A stretch of DNA of 35,034 bases from Acidimicrobiaceae bacterium (GCA_003164095.1 PLRX01000090.1:1-35034), one strand, 5' to 3'; numbered from the stretch's first letter, positions 25,349 to 32,626 are shown. Translations and numbers: made by a program. Notes: generated by a model not told the origin, from the sequence alone.

Positions 25349-25454
25349 GCCAGCGGCTGCCGGGCGCGGTTGCCTGGGGTCTGCGCATGCTCCGGCACCA
25401 CGTGCGGTCGGCCGTCTGCGCAGCGCTGGCCCCGTGACCGACCGGAGGCCGGTC
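25349..25454. repeat. Nested inverted repeats between convergent genes (probable bidirectional terminator)
   Basis: The outer arms GCCAGCG (25349-25355) / CGCTGGC (25424-25430) enclose CTGCGCA (25381-25387) / TGCGCAG (25417-25423), with the two right arms directly adjacent. A second, small hairpin GACCGG-AGG-CCGGTC (25440-25454) reaches into the stop of the minus-strand gene. Symmetric hairpins between convergent genes suggest a two-way terminator. No U-tract is present. Confidence 0.45.
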
Positions 25455-26049
25455 AGTCGTCGATCGGGTCGACCGGCCGGAAGCTGAACGGGAGGTCCGC
25501 GATGCGGACGAGCAGCGAGGCGACCTCGCGCCCGAGCGGTGCCAGCCCGGGCTCCAGGGTCGAGAGGTCCTCCAGCGTCGCCTCGTCGATGGCACACGAG
25601 CCCTCGTAGGTCACTTCGATGGCGCACTCCGGGCCGCCGTCGCCGATGAGCATCTGCTCGATGGTGGCGGGGCCCCGGACGAGCGGCTCACCCAGCACCT
25701 CCAGCGTCTCGGGCAGCGCGTCCAGCAGGGGGTCGGCGTCGGGCACCCCGTCGAGGCCCTGGACCCGGAAGGCGATCTCGACCAGCACCTCGGGCGGCTC
25801 GTCGGGGTCGTCGCCGATGGCCCAACTCCGGTAGGAGGTCTGGCTCCAGGTCGGCCAGTCGAGGCTGGTGTCCACCCGGATCCGGGCCGGGCGCTCCTCG
25901 CCCGGCAGGCTGTAGGACGTCTCGAAGCTGATGTCACCCAGGAAGACGTCCACCTGGAACCGCTCCTCGACGGCCTGGCGCTGCAGGAGCGCGGCCTCGA
26001 AGGAGTTCCGGTGGGCGGAGACGAGGTGGGTGAAGACGTGGTCCAGCAT
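25453..26049 (-). CDS. Conserved-looking protein of unknown function (198 aa)
   Basis: Acidic soluble protein without signal peptide or membrane segments. It begins MLDHVFTHLVSAHRNSFEAALLQRQAVEERFQVDVFLGDI and continues with beta-rich sequence (FETSYSLPGEERPARIRVDTSLDWPTWSQTSYRSWAIG; EVLVEIAFRVQGLDGVPD; CAIEVTYEGSCAIDEATL). I do not recognise the family. The start at 26049 is set by a -10-like TAGCCT (26060-26065, minus strand) ten bases upstream. It is divergent from the GDPD gene with only 26 bp between start codons, and convergent with the PfkB kinase. Sharing a promoter core with the GDPD gene suggests coordinated expression but not function. Confidence 0.8.
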   Translation of the reverse strand: MLDHVFTHLVSAHRNSFEAALLQRQAVEERFQVDVFLGDISFETSYSLPGEERPARIRVDTSLDWPTWSQTSYRSWAIGDDPDEPPEVLVEIAFRVQGLDGVPDADPLLDALPETLEVLGEPLVRGPATIEQMLIGDGGPECAIEVTYEGSCAIDEATLEDLSTLEPGLAPLGREVASLLVRIADLPFSFRPVDPIDD

Positions 26050-26059
26050 GGCGGGGCAG

Positions 26060-26069
26060 AGGCTACCGT
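26060..26069. promoter_or_regulatory. Overlapping divergent leaderless promoters of the 25453-26049 gene and the GDPD gene
   Basis: AGGCTACCGT again: TAGCCT on the minus strand (10 bases before the ATG at 26049) and TACCGT on the plus strand (6 bases before the GTG at 26076). It is identical to the element at 24253-24262. Confidence 0.6.
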
Positions 26070-26075
26070 TCTTCC

Positions 26076-26963
26076 GTGACCACCTCGTCCGGAGCCCTGC
26101 CGTCCCGCCCGACACAGGTGTGGCCAGACCGGCGGGTCATCGCCTACGCCCATCAGGGAGGGGCGTGGGAGGGGCCGTCGTCGACGCTGCACACCATTGC
26201 CACCGCCCTCGAGGCCGGAGCGACGGGCATCGAGCTCGACGTCCATGCCACCGCCGACCACCGGCTGGTCGTCTGTCACGACGCCACGGTCGACCGGACG
26301 TCCTCGACGACGGGCACCATCGTCTCGTTCACGTACGACGAGCTGTCCCGTCTGGACAACGCCCACTGGTGGGCGCCCGGTGCGGACGTCACCCCCGGAC
26401 TCGACGACGGTGCCTACCCCTACCGGGGCCTGGCGCCCGCCGACCACCGGTTCGGGTTCGCCCTCCTGGAAGAGGTGCTCGAGGAGTTTCCGGACACGGT
26501 GCTCAACCTCGACATCAAGCAGACCGGCCCGGTGGTCCCGCCCTACGAGGAGGTACTGGCCGACCTGCTCCGACGGTTCGACTGCGCCGACCGCGTGATC
26601 GTCGCCTCGTTCCTCGACACCGCCACCGACGACTTCTCGGCGTACGCGCCCGAGTTCGCCACGTCGATGGGCACCCTGGCCATGGCAGAGTTCTATCGGG
26701 CGGTGCAGGCCGGTGGGCACCCCGTACCCACCCGCCACGTCGCGCTGCAGGTGCCGGCGACGTCCGGGGACGTCACACTGGTGGACGCCCGATTCGTCGA
26801 GGTGGCGCACGAGGAGGGCCTGGCCGTCCACGTGTGGACCATCGAGGAGGAGGCCGAGATGGAGGACCTGTGCGGCGTCGGGGTCGACGGGATCATCACC
26901 GACCGGCCGTCGGCCCTGGTCGGGGTCCTCGACCGCCTCGGCTGCACCTGGGTCCCGAGGTGA
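26076..26963 (+). CDS. Glycerophosphodiester phosphodiesterase family protein (295 aa)
   Basis: TIM-barrel enzyme hydrolysing glycerophosphodiesters to glycerol-3-phosphate and an alcohol. The GDPD core is clear: VIAYAHQGGAWEGP (HRG motif as HQG), ALEAGATGIELDVHATADHRLVVCHDATVDRTS with the metal-binding Glu/Asp and catalytic His, VLNLDIKQ, and the C-terminal VHVWTIEEEAEMEDLCGVGVDGIITDRP. The catalytic HRG Arg is Gln here, which may lower or change activity. No signal peptide, so cytosolic. The GTG at 26076 follows TACCGT by six bases. An inverted repeat CGCTG/CAGCG (26979-27006) with an inner GGG/CCC lies shortly after the stop and may terminate the transcript. Confidence 0.92.
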   Translation: MTTSSGALPSRPTQVWPDRRVIAYAHQGGAWEGPSSTLHTIATALEAGATGIELDVHATADHRLVVCHDATVDRTSSTTGTIVSFTYDELSRLDNAHWWAPGADVTPGLDDGAYPYRGLAPADHRFGFALLEEVLEEFPDTVLNLDIKQTGPVVPPYEEVLADLLRRFDCADRVIVASFLDTATDDFSAYAPEFATSMGTLAMAEFYRAVQAGGHPVPTRHVALQVPATSGDVTLVDARFVEVAHEEGLAVHVWTIEEEAEMEDLCGVGVDGIITDRPSALVGVLDRLGCTWVPR

Positions 26964-27081
26964 CCACCGGGGCCCGGTCGCTGTGCTTGGGCGCGACCCG
27001 TCAGCGGCTAGGGGACACCCTGCAGCACGGACGTGAACGGCCCCGACCGGTCACCCGGTGCGGGACAGGGGACGGGGCGTG

Positions 27082-27104
27082 GTCGCCCGGTCCCGGGGGG
27101 CGAC
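27082..27104 (-). terminator. Hairpin terminator of the bL37 gene
   Basis: Perfect 7-bp inverted repeat GTCGCCC (27082-27088) / GGGCGAC (27098-27104), beginning two bases after the bL37 stop on the minus strand. No U-tract. Confidence 0.5.
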
Positions 27105-27106
27105 GG

Positions 27107-27190
27107 TCAGCCGCGCCCGCAGTTCGGCTTCTTGCCGTGGTTGGCCTTCTTCTTGGCCCGGAGCTTGCGCTTGTTGGTTCGCTTAGACAC
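27107..27190 (-). CDS. Small basic ribosomal protein bL37-like (27 aa)
   Basis: A 27-codon gene starting GTG at 27190. The product is almost entirely Lys/Arg/Asn (begins MSKRTNKRKLRAKKK) and carries KKANHGKKPN, which matches the ANHGKRPN tail I know from the actinobacterial large-subunit protein bL37. Proteins of this class bind 23S rRNA and are often missed because of their size. A TAGCCT -10-like hexamer lies nine bases upstream (27200-27205, minus strand) and a hairpin follows the stop, so this is a complete monocistronic unit. The extra C-terminal CGRG is unlike the usual ending. Divergent from the DUF192/rsmI pair. Confidence 0.8.
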   Translation of the reverse strand: MSKRTNKRKLRAKKKANHGKKPNCGRG

Positions 27191-27285
27191 AGTTCGGCAA
27201 GGCTAGTCGGTCCCGCCCCTGTGCGGCCAACGGGGTGCCCGGCCGCACATGCGCCGGCGCAGCGGACCCCGCCCGGTCCGGGCCG

Positions 27286-27615
27286 ATGACCTGGCTGCTG
27301 CGTGACGGCACCGTCCTGGCGGGCGCCGAGGTCATGGACGGGTTCGGCGGCCGCGCCCGGGGCCTCCTCGGGCGCACCGGCTACGAGGGGGCGATGGTCC
27401 TGCCCCGCACCCGGTCCGTCCACACGTTCGGCATGAGGTTCCCGCTCGACGTGGCGTTCTGTGACCGCGACCTCCTCGTGCTGGACACCGCACGTGTGGC
27501 CCCACTGCGCCTGACCATGCCGCGGCGCGGTTGTCGTGCCGTCATCGAGGCCGAGGCCGGTGCCTTCGAGCGGTGGGGCCTGCGGGCCGGCGACGCGCTG
27601 GAGCTGCGCGGGTGA
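27286..27615 (+). CDS. DUF192 family protein (109 aa)
   Basis: Small single-domain protein of the DUF192 (COG1430) family, function unknown. The family core is plain: GFGGRARGLLGRTGYEGAMVLPRTRSVHTFGMRFPLDVAFCDRDLLVLDTARVAP, followed by VIEAEAGAFERWGLRAGDALEL. Many members are exported, but this one has no signal peptide. The start ATG 27286 agrees with the family N-terminus. Its stop overlaps the rsmI GTG by four bases (GTGA), so translation of rsmI is probably coupled to it. Confidence 0.9.
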   Translation: MTWLLRDGTVLAGAEVMDGFGGRARGLLGRTGYEGAMVLPRTRSVHTFGMRFPLDVAFCDRDLLVLDTARVAPLRLTMPRRGCRAVIEAEAGAFERWGLRAGDALELRG

Positions 27616-28562
27616 CCGGTACCGACGGGCCACCCGAGGTCGCACCTGGGGACGACGGGCCCGACGACGGGCCGCCCTCGGTCCTCCCGACGGGTGACGC
27701 GGTGGGGGCCCTGGTCGTGGTGGGCACGCCCATCGGCAACCTGGGCGACCTCTCACCCCGTGCCGTGGCCGCGCTTGCAGACGCCGATGTCATCTACGCC
27801 GAGGACACGCGGCACTCCCGCAAGCTCCTCAGCCACGCCGGGATCTCCGGGGTGCCACTGCGCTCCCTCCACGAGCACAACGAGGCCGACCGCGTCGACG
27901 AGGTGGTGGCGGCGGTCACGGCCGGTCGCACGGTGGCCCTGGTGAGCGACGCCGGGATGCCGGGCGTGTCCGACCCCGGGGCCCGGGTGGTCGCCGCGGT
28001 GGGTGCCGCCGGCCTGTGTGTCACCGTGGTTCCCGGGCCGTCCGCCGTGCTGGCGGCACTGGTGTCGAGCGGGTTGGCGACGGATCGGTTCTGCTTCGAG
28101 GGGTTCCTGCCCAGGTCGGGCCGGGATCGCACGGCGCGGTTGGCGCTTCTGGCCTCCGAGCCGCGCACCTCGGTGCTGTTCGAGGCGCCCGGCCGGGTGG
28201 CGGCCACCCTGGCGGACCTGGCGGCGACCTGCGGCGCCGATCGGCAGGTGGCCGTGGCCCGTGAGCTGACCAAGTTCCACGAGGAGGTGTGGCGAGGCAC
28301 CCTGGAGGACGCCGGCGCCTGGGCGGCCGACGGCGTCCGGGGCGAGGTGGTGCTGGTGCTGGAAGGCGCCCCCGAACCCGAGGAGACCGAGGTGGCCGAG
28401 TCGGTCCTGGCGGCCGAGGTGACCGCGGCCCTGCGTGCCGGTGCCCGCACCCGCGGGGCGGTCGACGAGGTGGCGGCCCGTCACGGTGTGCCCCGGCGGC
28501 GGGTGTACGAGTTGGCCCTCCGCCTGCGCGAGGCGGCGGGCGCCGGACAGGATGAGGAATGA
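27612..28562 (+). CDS. rsmI: 16S rRNA (cytidine1402-2'-O)-methyltransferase RsmI (316 aa)
   Basis: Methylates the ribose of C1402 in the decoding centre of 16S rRNA, using SAM through a tetrapyrrole-methylase-like fold. The SAM-binding and family motifs are present: LVVVGTPIGNLGDLSPRA, YAEDTRHSRKLL, LVSDAGMPGVSDPGARVV, VVPGPSAVLAALVSSGL, FCFEGFLPR and ELTKFHEEVWRGTL. The first ~35 residues are an acidic/Pro-rich extension beyond the usual start. GTG at 27612 overlaps the DUF192 stop. The gene heads the metG-tatD-rsmA-ispE neighbourhood, its usual place in actinobacteria; msrA is inserted downstream. Confidence 0.95.
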   Translation: MTGTDGPPEVAPGDDGPDDGPPSVLPTGDAVGALVVVGTPIGNLGDLSPRAVAALADADVIYAEDTRHSRKLLSHAGISGVPLRSLHEHNEADRVDEVVAAVTAGRTVALVSDAGMPGVSDPGARVVAAVGAAGLCVTVVPGPSAVLAALVSSGLATDRFCFEGFLPRSGRDRTARLALLASEPRTSVLFEAPGRVAATLADLAATCGADRQVAVARELTKFHEEVWRGTLEDAGAWAADGVRGEVVLVLEGAPEPEETEVAESVLAAEVTAALRAGARTRGAVDEVAARHGVPRRRVYELALRLREAAGAGQDEE

Positions 28563-28707
28563 CCGCCCCCCGACGGGTGTTCCCTGGAGCGGGACGCCGA
28601 GCGTCCGGTCGGCGTGTAACGCCAGCGCCGTCCGCCGGGACCGTACCCGTGGACGGCCGCCGCAGGGCCGTCGCAGATCGCAACCACCGACCGTAGGAGG
28701 TCCACCG

Positions 28708-29253
28708 ATGTTCGGACGCAGCTCCAACCTCGACGCCAGCCAGGCGCCCCCGACCGAGCCCGACGACGTGCCCGAGGGCCTCGACCGGGCCGCCTTCGCC
28801 GCCGGCTGCTTCTGGGGGGTCGAGGAGTTCTTCCTCGAGATCCCTGGCGTGGTCGACGCCGTCTCCGGCTACGAGGGCGGCCATGTCGACCATCCGACCT
28901 ACGAGCAGGTGTGCTCCGGTGCCACCGGGCACGCCGAGGCCGTCCTGGTGACGTTCGACCCCACCCGGGTGACCTTCGAACACCTGCTCGAGGAGTTCTG
29001 GCGCCACCACGACCCGACCACCCTGAACCGCCAGGGCCCGGACCATGGGACGCAGTACCGCTCGGCGGTGTTCGTGCGTAACGAGGCCCAGACGACCGCC
29101 GCCCGGGAGTCGCTCGACGCCTTCCAGATCCGCTTCAAGCGCCCCATCGTCACCGAGGTGACCGCGGCGTCGACGTTCTGGCCGGCCGAGGCGTACCACC
29201 AGCGGTACACCCAGCGCACCGGTCGCGGCGGCTGCCACGTCGCCAACTGGTAA
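28708..29253 (+). CDS. msrA: Peptide-methionine (S)-S-oxide reductase MsrA (181 aa)
   Basis: Repairs oxidised methionine in proteins. The catalytic motif GCFWGVEEFF carries C34; HDPTTLNRQGPDHGTQYRSAVF is the conserved substrate-binding stretch; the C-terminus RGGCHVANW supplies a probable resolving Cys. A ~30-residue acidic N-terminus precedes the fold. One of the few genes here with a strong Shine-Dalgarno, GGAGG eight bases before the ATG at 28708, implying a transcript with a 5' leader that begins in the 145-bp gap after rsmI. No msrB is adjacent. Confidence 0.95.
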   Translation: MFGRSSNLDASQAPPTEPDDVPEGLDRAAFAAGCFWGVEEFFLEIPGVVDAVSGYEGGHVDHPTYEQVCSGATGHAEAVLVTFDPTRVTFEHLLEEFWRHHDPTTLNRQGPDHGTQYRSAVFVRNEAQTTAARESLDAFQIRFKRPIVTEVTAASTFWPAEAYHQRYTQRTGRGGCHVANW

Positions 29254-29337
29254 CCGGGGCCCGCGCCCGCCCGGCCCGACGCGGCTCCCGGTCCACGTGT
29301 GCGAGGGGACGTGGCGGGGTCGGTACGCTGGCGGGCA

Positions 29338-30846
29338 GTGTCCCGCTACTTCATCACCACGCCCATCTACTACGTCAAGGACGCGCCCCACGTCGGGCAC
29401 GCCTACACGACGGTCAACGCCGACGCCCTGGCCCGCTGGCACCGCCTGGTGGGCGACGATGTCTTCTTCCTGACCGGCACGGACGAGCACGGCCAGAAGG
29501 TGGCCCGGGCCGCCGAGGAGCAGGGCCTCGCCCCCCAGGACTGGACCGACCAGCTCTCGCCCCGCTTCGCCGAGGCGTGGGCCGGCCTCGACATCGCCAA
29601 CGACGACTTCATCCGTACCACCGAGCCACGCCACACCCGGGCCGTCCAGGAGTTCCTCAGCCGGATCCACGACAACGGCTTCATCTACAGGGACACGTAC
29701 AGCGGCCTCTACTGCGTGGCGTGTGAGCGCTACTACGCGCCCGACGAACTGCTGCCCGGTGGCCTGTGCCCCGACCACCTCACGCCACTCGAGGAACTGG
29801 AGGAGGAGAACTACTTCTTCAAGCTCAGCGCGTTCCAGGACCGGCTGATCGAGTGGTACGCCGCCGACCCGGACGTGGTCATCCCTGAGCCCAAGCGCAA
29901 CGAGGCGCTCAGTTTCATCAAGGGTGGCCTCAACGACATCTCGATCACCCGGACCTCCATCGACTGGGGCGTCCGGGTGCCGTGGGACGACGCCCACGTC
30001 TTCTACGTCTGGTACGACGCGCTCATCAACTACGTGACGGCCATCGGCTACGGCCAGGACCAGGAGCGTTTCGAGGAGTGGTGGCCCCACGTCCACCACC
30101 TCATCGGCAAGGAGATCATCCGGTTCCACTGCGTGTGGTGGCCCGCCATGTGCATGGCCGCCGGCATCGACCCGCCGAACCGGGTGCAGGTCCACGGATG
30201 GCTGCTCCTCGGCGGCGACAAGATGTCCAACTCCAGCGTCAACCGGATCGCGCCGTCCGACCTCACCGACGAGTACGGCGTCGACCCCGTCCGTTACCAC
30301 CTGCTGCGTGACATCCCGCTCGGCAGCGATGGCGAGTTCTCGGCCGAGGGGATCTCGGCCCGCTACAACGCCGACCTGGCCAACAACCTCGGGAACCTGC
30401 TGTCGCGCGTGTCCACCGTGGTCGTGAAGCTGTGCGACGGCGTGGGACCGGCCCCCGATCCGGACAGCCGTCTGGCGGCAGTCGCCGCCGACGTGGTGGC
30501 CGAGGCAACGGCCGCATGGGCCGCCGGCGCCCCCCACCTCGGGCTCGAGGCCACATGGCGACTCATCCGCGAGACCAACGCCGAGCTCGAGATCGCCGAG
30601 CCGTGGAAGTCCGAGCCCGGCCCGGCGGTCGACGCCGTCCTGGGCTCCGCGCTCGAGGTGCTGCGCATCGTGTCGGTGCTCGTCGTGCCGGCCATGCCGT
30701 CGACGGCCCGGGAGATCTGGCGGCGCATCGGACTCGACGGGGTCCCCGAGGACCAGCGGCTGCCGGCCGCGGGGGCCTGGGGTGGCTACCCCGGTGGGCT
30801 CCCCGTGGAGAAGGGCGCGCCGCTCTTCCCGCGGCGCAAGGACTGA
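29338..30846 (+). CDS. metG: Methionyl-tRNA synthetase (502 aa)
   Basis: Charges tRNA-Met. Class I signatures: HIGH as H18-V-G-H21 in YYVKDAPHVGHAYTT; the connective peptide with a single zinc-knuckle-like CVACERYYAPDEL; the KMSKS loop as K295-M-S-N-S299, with Asn in place of the second Lys. The enzyme is the short form without a C-terminal tRNA-binding appendix. GTG at 29338 follows TACGCT (29324-29329) by eight bases and there is no Shine-Dalgarno, so the transcript is probably near-leaderless. Only three bases separate its stop from the tatD start, so the two form an operon. Confidence 0.95.
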   Translation: MSRYFITTPIYYVKDAPHVGHAYTTVNADALARWHRLVGDDVFFLTGTDEHGQKVARAAEEQGLAPQDWTDQLSPRFAEAWAGLDIANDDFIRTTEPRHTRAVQEFLSRIHDNGFIYRDTYSGLYCVACERYYAPDELLPGGLCPDHLTPLEELEEENYFFKLSAFQDRLIEWYAADPDVVIPEPKRNEALSFIKGGLNDISITRTSIDWGVRVPWDDAHVFYVWYDALINYVTAIGYGQDQERFEEWWPHVHHLIGKEIIRFHCVWWPAMCMAAGIDPPNRVQVHGWLLLGGDKMSNSSVNRIAPSDLTDEYGVDPVRYHLLRDIPLGSDGEFSAEGISARYNADLANNLGNLLSRVSTVVVKLCDGVGPAPDPDSRLAAVAADVVAEATAAWAAGAPHLGLEATWRLIRETNAELEIAEPWKSEPGPAVDAVLGSALEVLRIVSVLVVPAMPSTAREIWRRIGLDGVPEDQRLPAAGAWGGYPGGLPVEKGAPLFPRRKD

Positions 30847-30849
30847 GCC

Positions 30850-31713
30850 GTGGCGAGCGACGCCGTGCTCGAGTGGTTCGACTCGCACTGCCACCTCCAG
30901 GACGAGTTCGACCGGCCCGACGACGGTCCCGTCGAGCCCCACGCCGATCGGCTGGCCGCCGCCATCGCACGGGCCTCCGAGGCCGGGGTCAGCCGTCTGG
31001 TGTGCGTGGGCACGGGTGCCGCATCGTCGGCGGAGGCCGTCACCCTGGCCAGGTCACTCCGGCGGCCGGGCGGTCCCGCCACCGCCGAGGGCGTGTCGCT
31101 GTGGGCCACCGTCGGCCTGCATCCCCATGACGCCGTCGACGGCGTCGACGGGCTGGACGGCCTCCTCGCCGCCGAACTCGACGGTGGCGTGGCGCCGGCC
31201 GACCGGGTCGTGGTCGGCATCGGCGAATGCGGGCTCGACTACCACTACGACCACTCGCCGCGTCCCGTGCAGCGGGAGGCCTTCGCCCTCCAGATCGAGC
31301 TGGCCCACCGCCACGGGCTCGCCCTGGTGATCCACACCCGGGAGGCGTGGCACGACACGTTCGGACTCCTCGAGGCCAACGGGGTACCCGAGCGCACCAT
31401 CGTCCACTGCTTCACCGGCGGTCCGGAGGAGGCCCGGCGGTGCCTCGACCTCGGGGCCTCGCTGTCCTTCAGCGGCGTGGTGACCTTCAAGAACGCCGGT
31501 GACGTCCGTGAGGCCGTCGCCCTGTGCCCGCTCGACCGGCTGCTGGTGGAGACGGACTCGCCGTTCCTGACGCCCGTGCCGCACCGTGGCACGCCCAACG
31601 AGCCGTCCCGGGTGCCCCTGGTGGGTGCGGCCGTCGCCCAGGTCAAGGGCATCGAGACCGCCGAGGTGGCCGCGGCCTCCACGGCAAACGCCCGCCGGGC
31701 GTTCCAGGTCTGA
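30850..31713 (+). CDS. tatD: TatD family metal-dependent hydrolase / DNase (287 aa)
   Basis: TIM-barrel metallohydrolase with 3'-5' exonuclease or repair roles in studied members. Metal ligands are visible: FDSHCH (H13, H15), GIGECGLDYHYD, VIHTREAW, IVHCFTGG and LLVETDSPFLTP. Length is typical. The GTG at 30850 lies three bases after metG, without a clear Shine-Dalgarno, so re-initiation after metG is likely. Gene order metG-tatD is conserved in actinobacteria. Confidence 0.95.
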   Translation: MASDAVLEWFDSHCHLQDEFDRPDDGPVEPHADRLAAAIARASEAGVSRLVCVGTGAASSAEAVTLARSLRRPGGPATAEGVSLWATVGLHPHDAVDGVDGLDGLLAAELDGGVAPADRVVVGIGECGLDYHYDHSPRPVQREAFALQIELAHRHGLALVIHTREAWHDTFGLLEANGVPERTIVHCFTGGPEEARRCLDLGASLSFSGVVTFKNAGDVREAVALCPLDRLLVETDSPFLTPVPHRGTPNEPSRVPLVGAAVAQVKGIETAEVAAASTANARRAFQV

Positions 31714-31749
31714 CCGTGGTTCCGGGGCGAGGTCCGGCCGAGGCGGGTG

Positions 31750-31761
31750 CCCCGGTCGGGG
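31750..31761. terminator. Small GC hairpin between convergent tatD and lipoprotein genes
   Basis: CCCCG-GT-CGGGG in the 63-bp gap between two converging stop codons. The loop is too short for the whole stem to form, so confidence is low. Confidence 0.3.
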
Positions 31762-31776
31762 GTCCTGCCCGATGAC

Positions 31777-32310
31777 TCAGCCGGCCGTGATGACAGTCAC
31801 GAGCTGTGGGAAGGGGGCCGACAGGCCGACCTTCGGCGGGAGCCCGGACACCGAGAGCTTCGAGTCCTTGACGGAGGTGGGCGCGTAGGTCACCGTGATG
31901 GCCCAGTTGCCGGCCTTCGGCGGCGTGAACGCCGTGGGCAGGTCGAAGGAGCCCGGGTGGGACACGGTGATCTGCTGGGTGGTGGCGGCCCTGCCTGATT
32001 CGGCCGATGGCGCGTCGGAGATCTGGAACACCAGGTGGGCCGCGGTCACGACCCCCGTGAGCTGGGCCTTCACGTGCATCGTGGTGGAACCGGCCACGCC
32101 GGTCAGGGGTGACGAGGTGACCGACAGGGTGACTCCATCGACGCTGCCGGTGGCCGGGAGGTCGAGCGGGTTGGGCACCGTGGTGGTCGTCGGCTTCGGG
32201 GCGGTCGTCGTGGTCGAGGACGTAGAGGAGCTCGAGCAGCCGGCGGCGGTCACCAGGGCGGCCGTCAGGAGGACGGACGTGACGAGCGGAAGGGTCCGGG
32301 GGGAGTGCAT
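31777..32310 (-). CDS. Putative lipoprotein of unknown function (177 aa)
   Basis: N-terminus MHSPRTLPLVTSVLLTAALVTAAGC is a type II signal peptide with the lipobox TAAGC, so the mature protein should be lipid-anchored at Cys24 on the outer face of the membrane. A Ser/Thr-rich spacer (SSTTTTAPKPTTTTVP) follows, then a beta-rich domain of ~130 residues (VDGVTLSVTSSPLTGVAGSTTMHVKAQLTG ... PKAGNWAITVTYAP) of Ig-like look. No enzyme motif is seen. ATG 32310 follows TACGCT (32317-32322, minus strand) by six bases, giving a leaderless mRNA. Convergent with tatD, divergent from the RlpA-like gene. Confidence 0.85.
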   Translation of the reverse strand: MHSPRTLPLVTSVLLTAALVTAAGCSSSSTSSTTTTAPKPTTTTVPNPLDLPATGSVDGVTLSVTSSPLTGVAGSTTMHVKAQLTGVVTAAHLVFQISDAPSAESGRAATTQQITVSHPGSFDLPTAFTPPKAGNWAITVTYAPTSVKDSKLSVSGLPPKVGLSAPFPQLVTVITAG

Positions 32311-32444
32311 CGGGTCAGCGTACCGCCGCACGGGTGCCGTTCCCGGTCTCTCCCGGCCCGCTGACCAGGGGGTTCGGGAGAGACCTCGGATGGCCCCACC
32401 CCGTCCGGGGTCCACCCCGTGTTGCCCGGCGCCCGTCGTCCCGG

Positions 32445-32450
32445 TAGCGT
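32445..32450 (+). promoter_or_regulatory. -10 hexamer TAGCGT upstream of the RlpA-like leader
   Basis: TAGCGT matches TANNNT. The base six to seven positions downstream (about 32457) is the first base of an 11-bp inverted repeat, so the transcript would begin with that hairpin. No -35 box is obvious. Confidence 0.45.
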
Positions 32451-32456
32451 GGACCA

Positions 32457-32626
32457 ACGGCCACTCCACGGAGTGGCCGTGCCGCATCGGCCGACCTGTC
32501 AGGTCGTCGTGCGGAGGTCGGCTTGGAGGAGCCGGCCAAGTCCATCCTCTCCCCGGGTGGCCGACGTCGTTCGTCGGACCGTCCGGGACTGTCGGGGGAG
32601 GGACGCATCCCACAAGGAGTGGAGCC
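32457..32626 (+). ncRNA. Structured 5' leader RNA of the RlpA-like gene (candidate riboswitch or attenuator)
   Basis: About 170 nt, non-coding. It begins with ACGGCCACTCC (32457-32467) / GGAGTGGCCGT (32470-32480), perfect 11-bp arms. It then has CGACCT-GTC-AGGTCG (32492-32506), which competes with the longer pairing GCCGACCT (32490-32497) / AGGTCGGC (32515-32522). CCGACG-TCGTT-CGTCGG (32561-32577) is a further hairpin. The Shine-Dalgarno segment AAGGAGTGG (32614-32622) contains GGAGTGG (32616-32622), identical to the right arm of the first hairpin and fully complementary to CCACTCC (32461-32467). That would allow sequestering of the ribosome site. Actinobacterial genes for DPBB/Rpf-type wall proteins are often preceded by a c-di-AMP (ydaO) riboswitch; identity with that class could not be confirmed by eye. 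Confidence 0.5.

Noticed and set aside
28021-30942. Long open frame (973 codons) on the minus strand across rsmI, msrA and metG
   Set aside because: It is antisense to three well-supported genes, has low-complexity Arg/Gly/Val composition, and results from the GC-rich third positions of the real genes.
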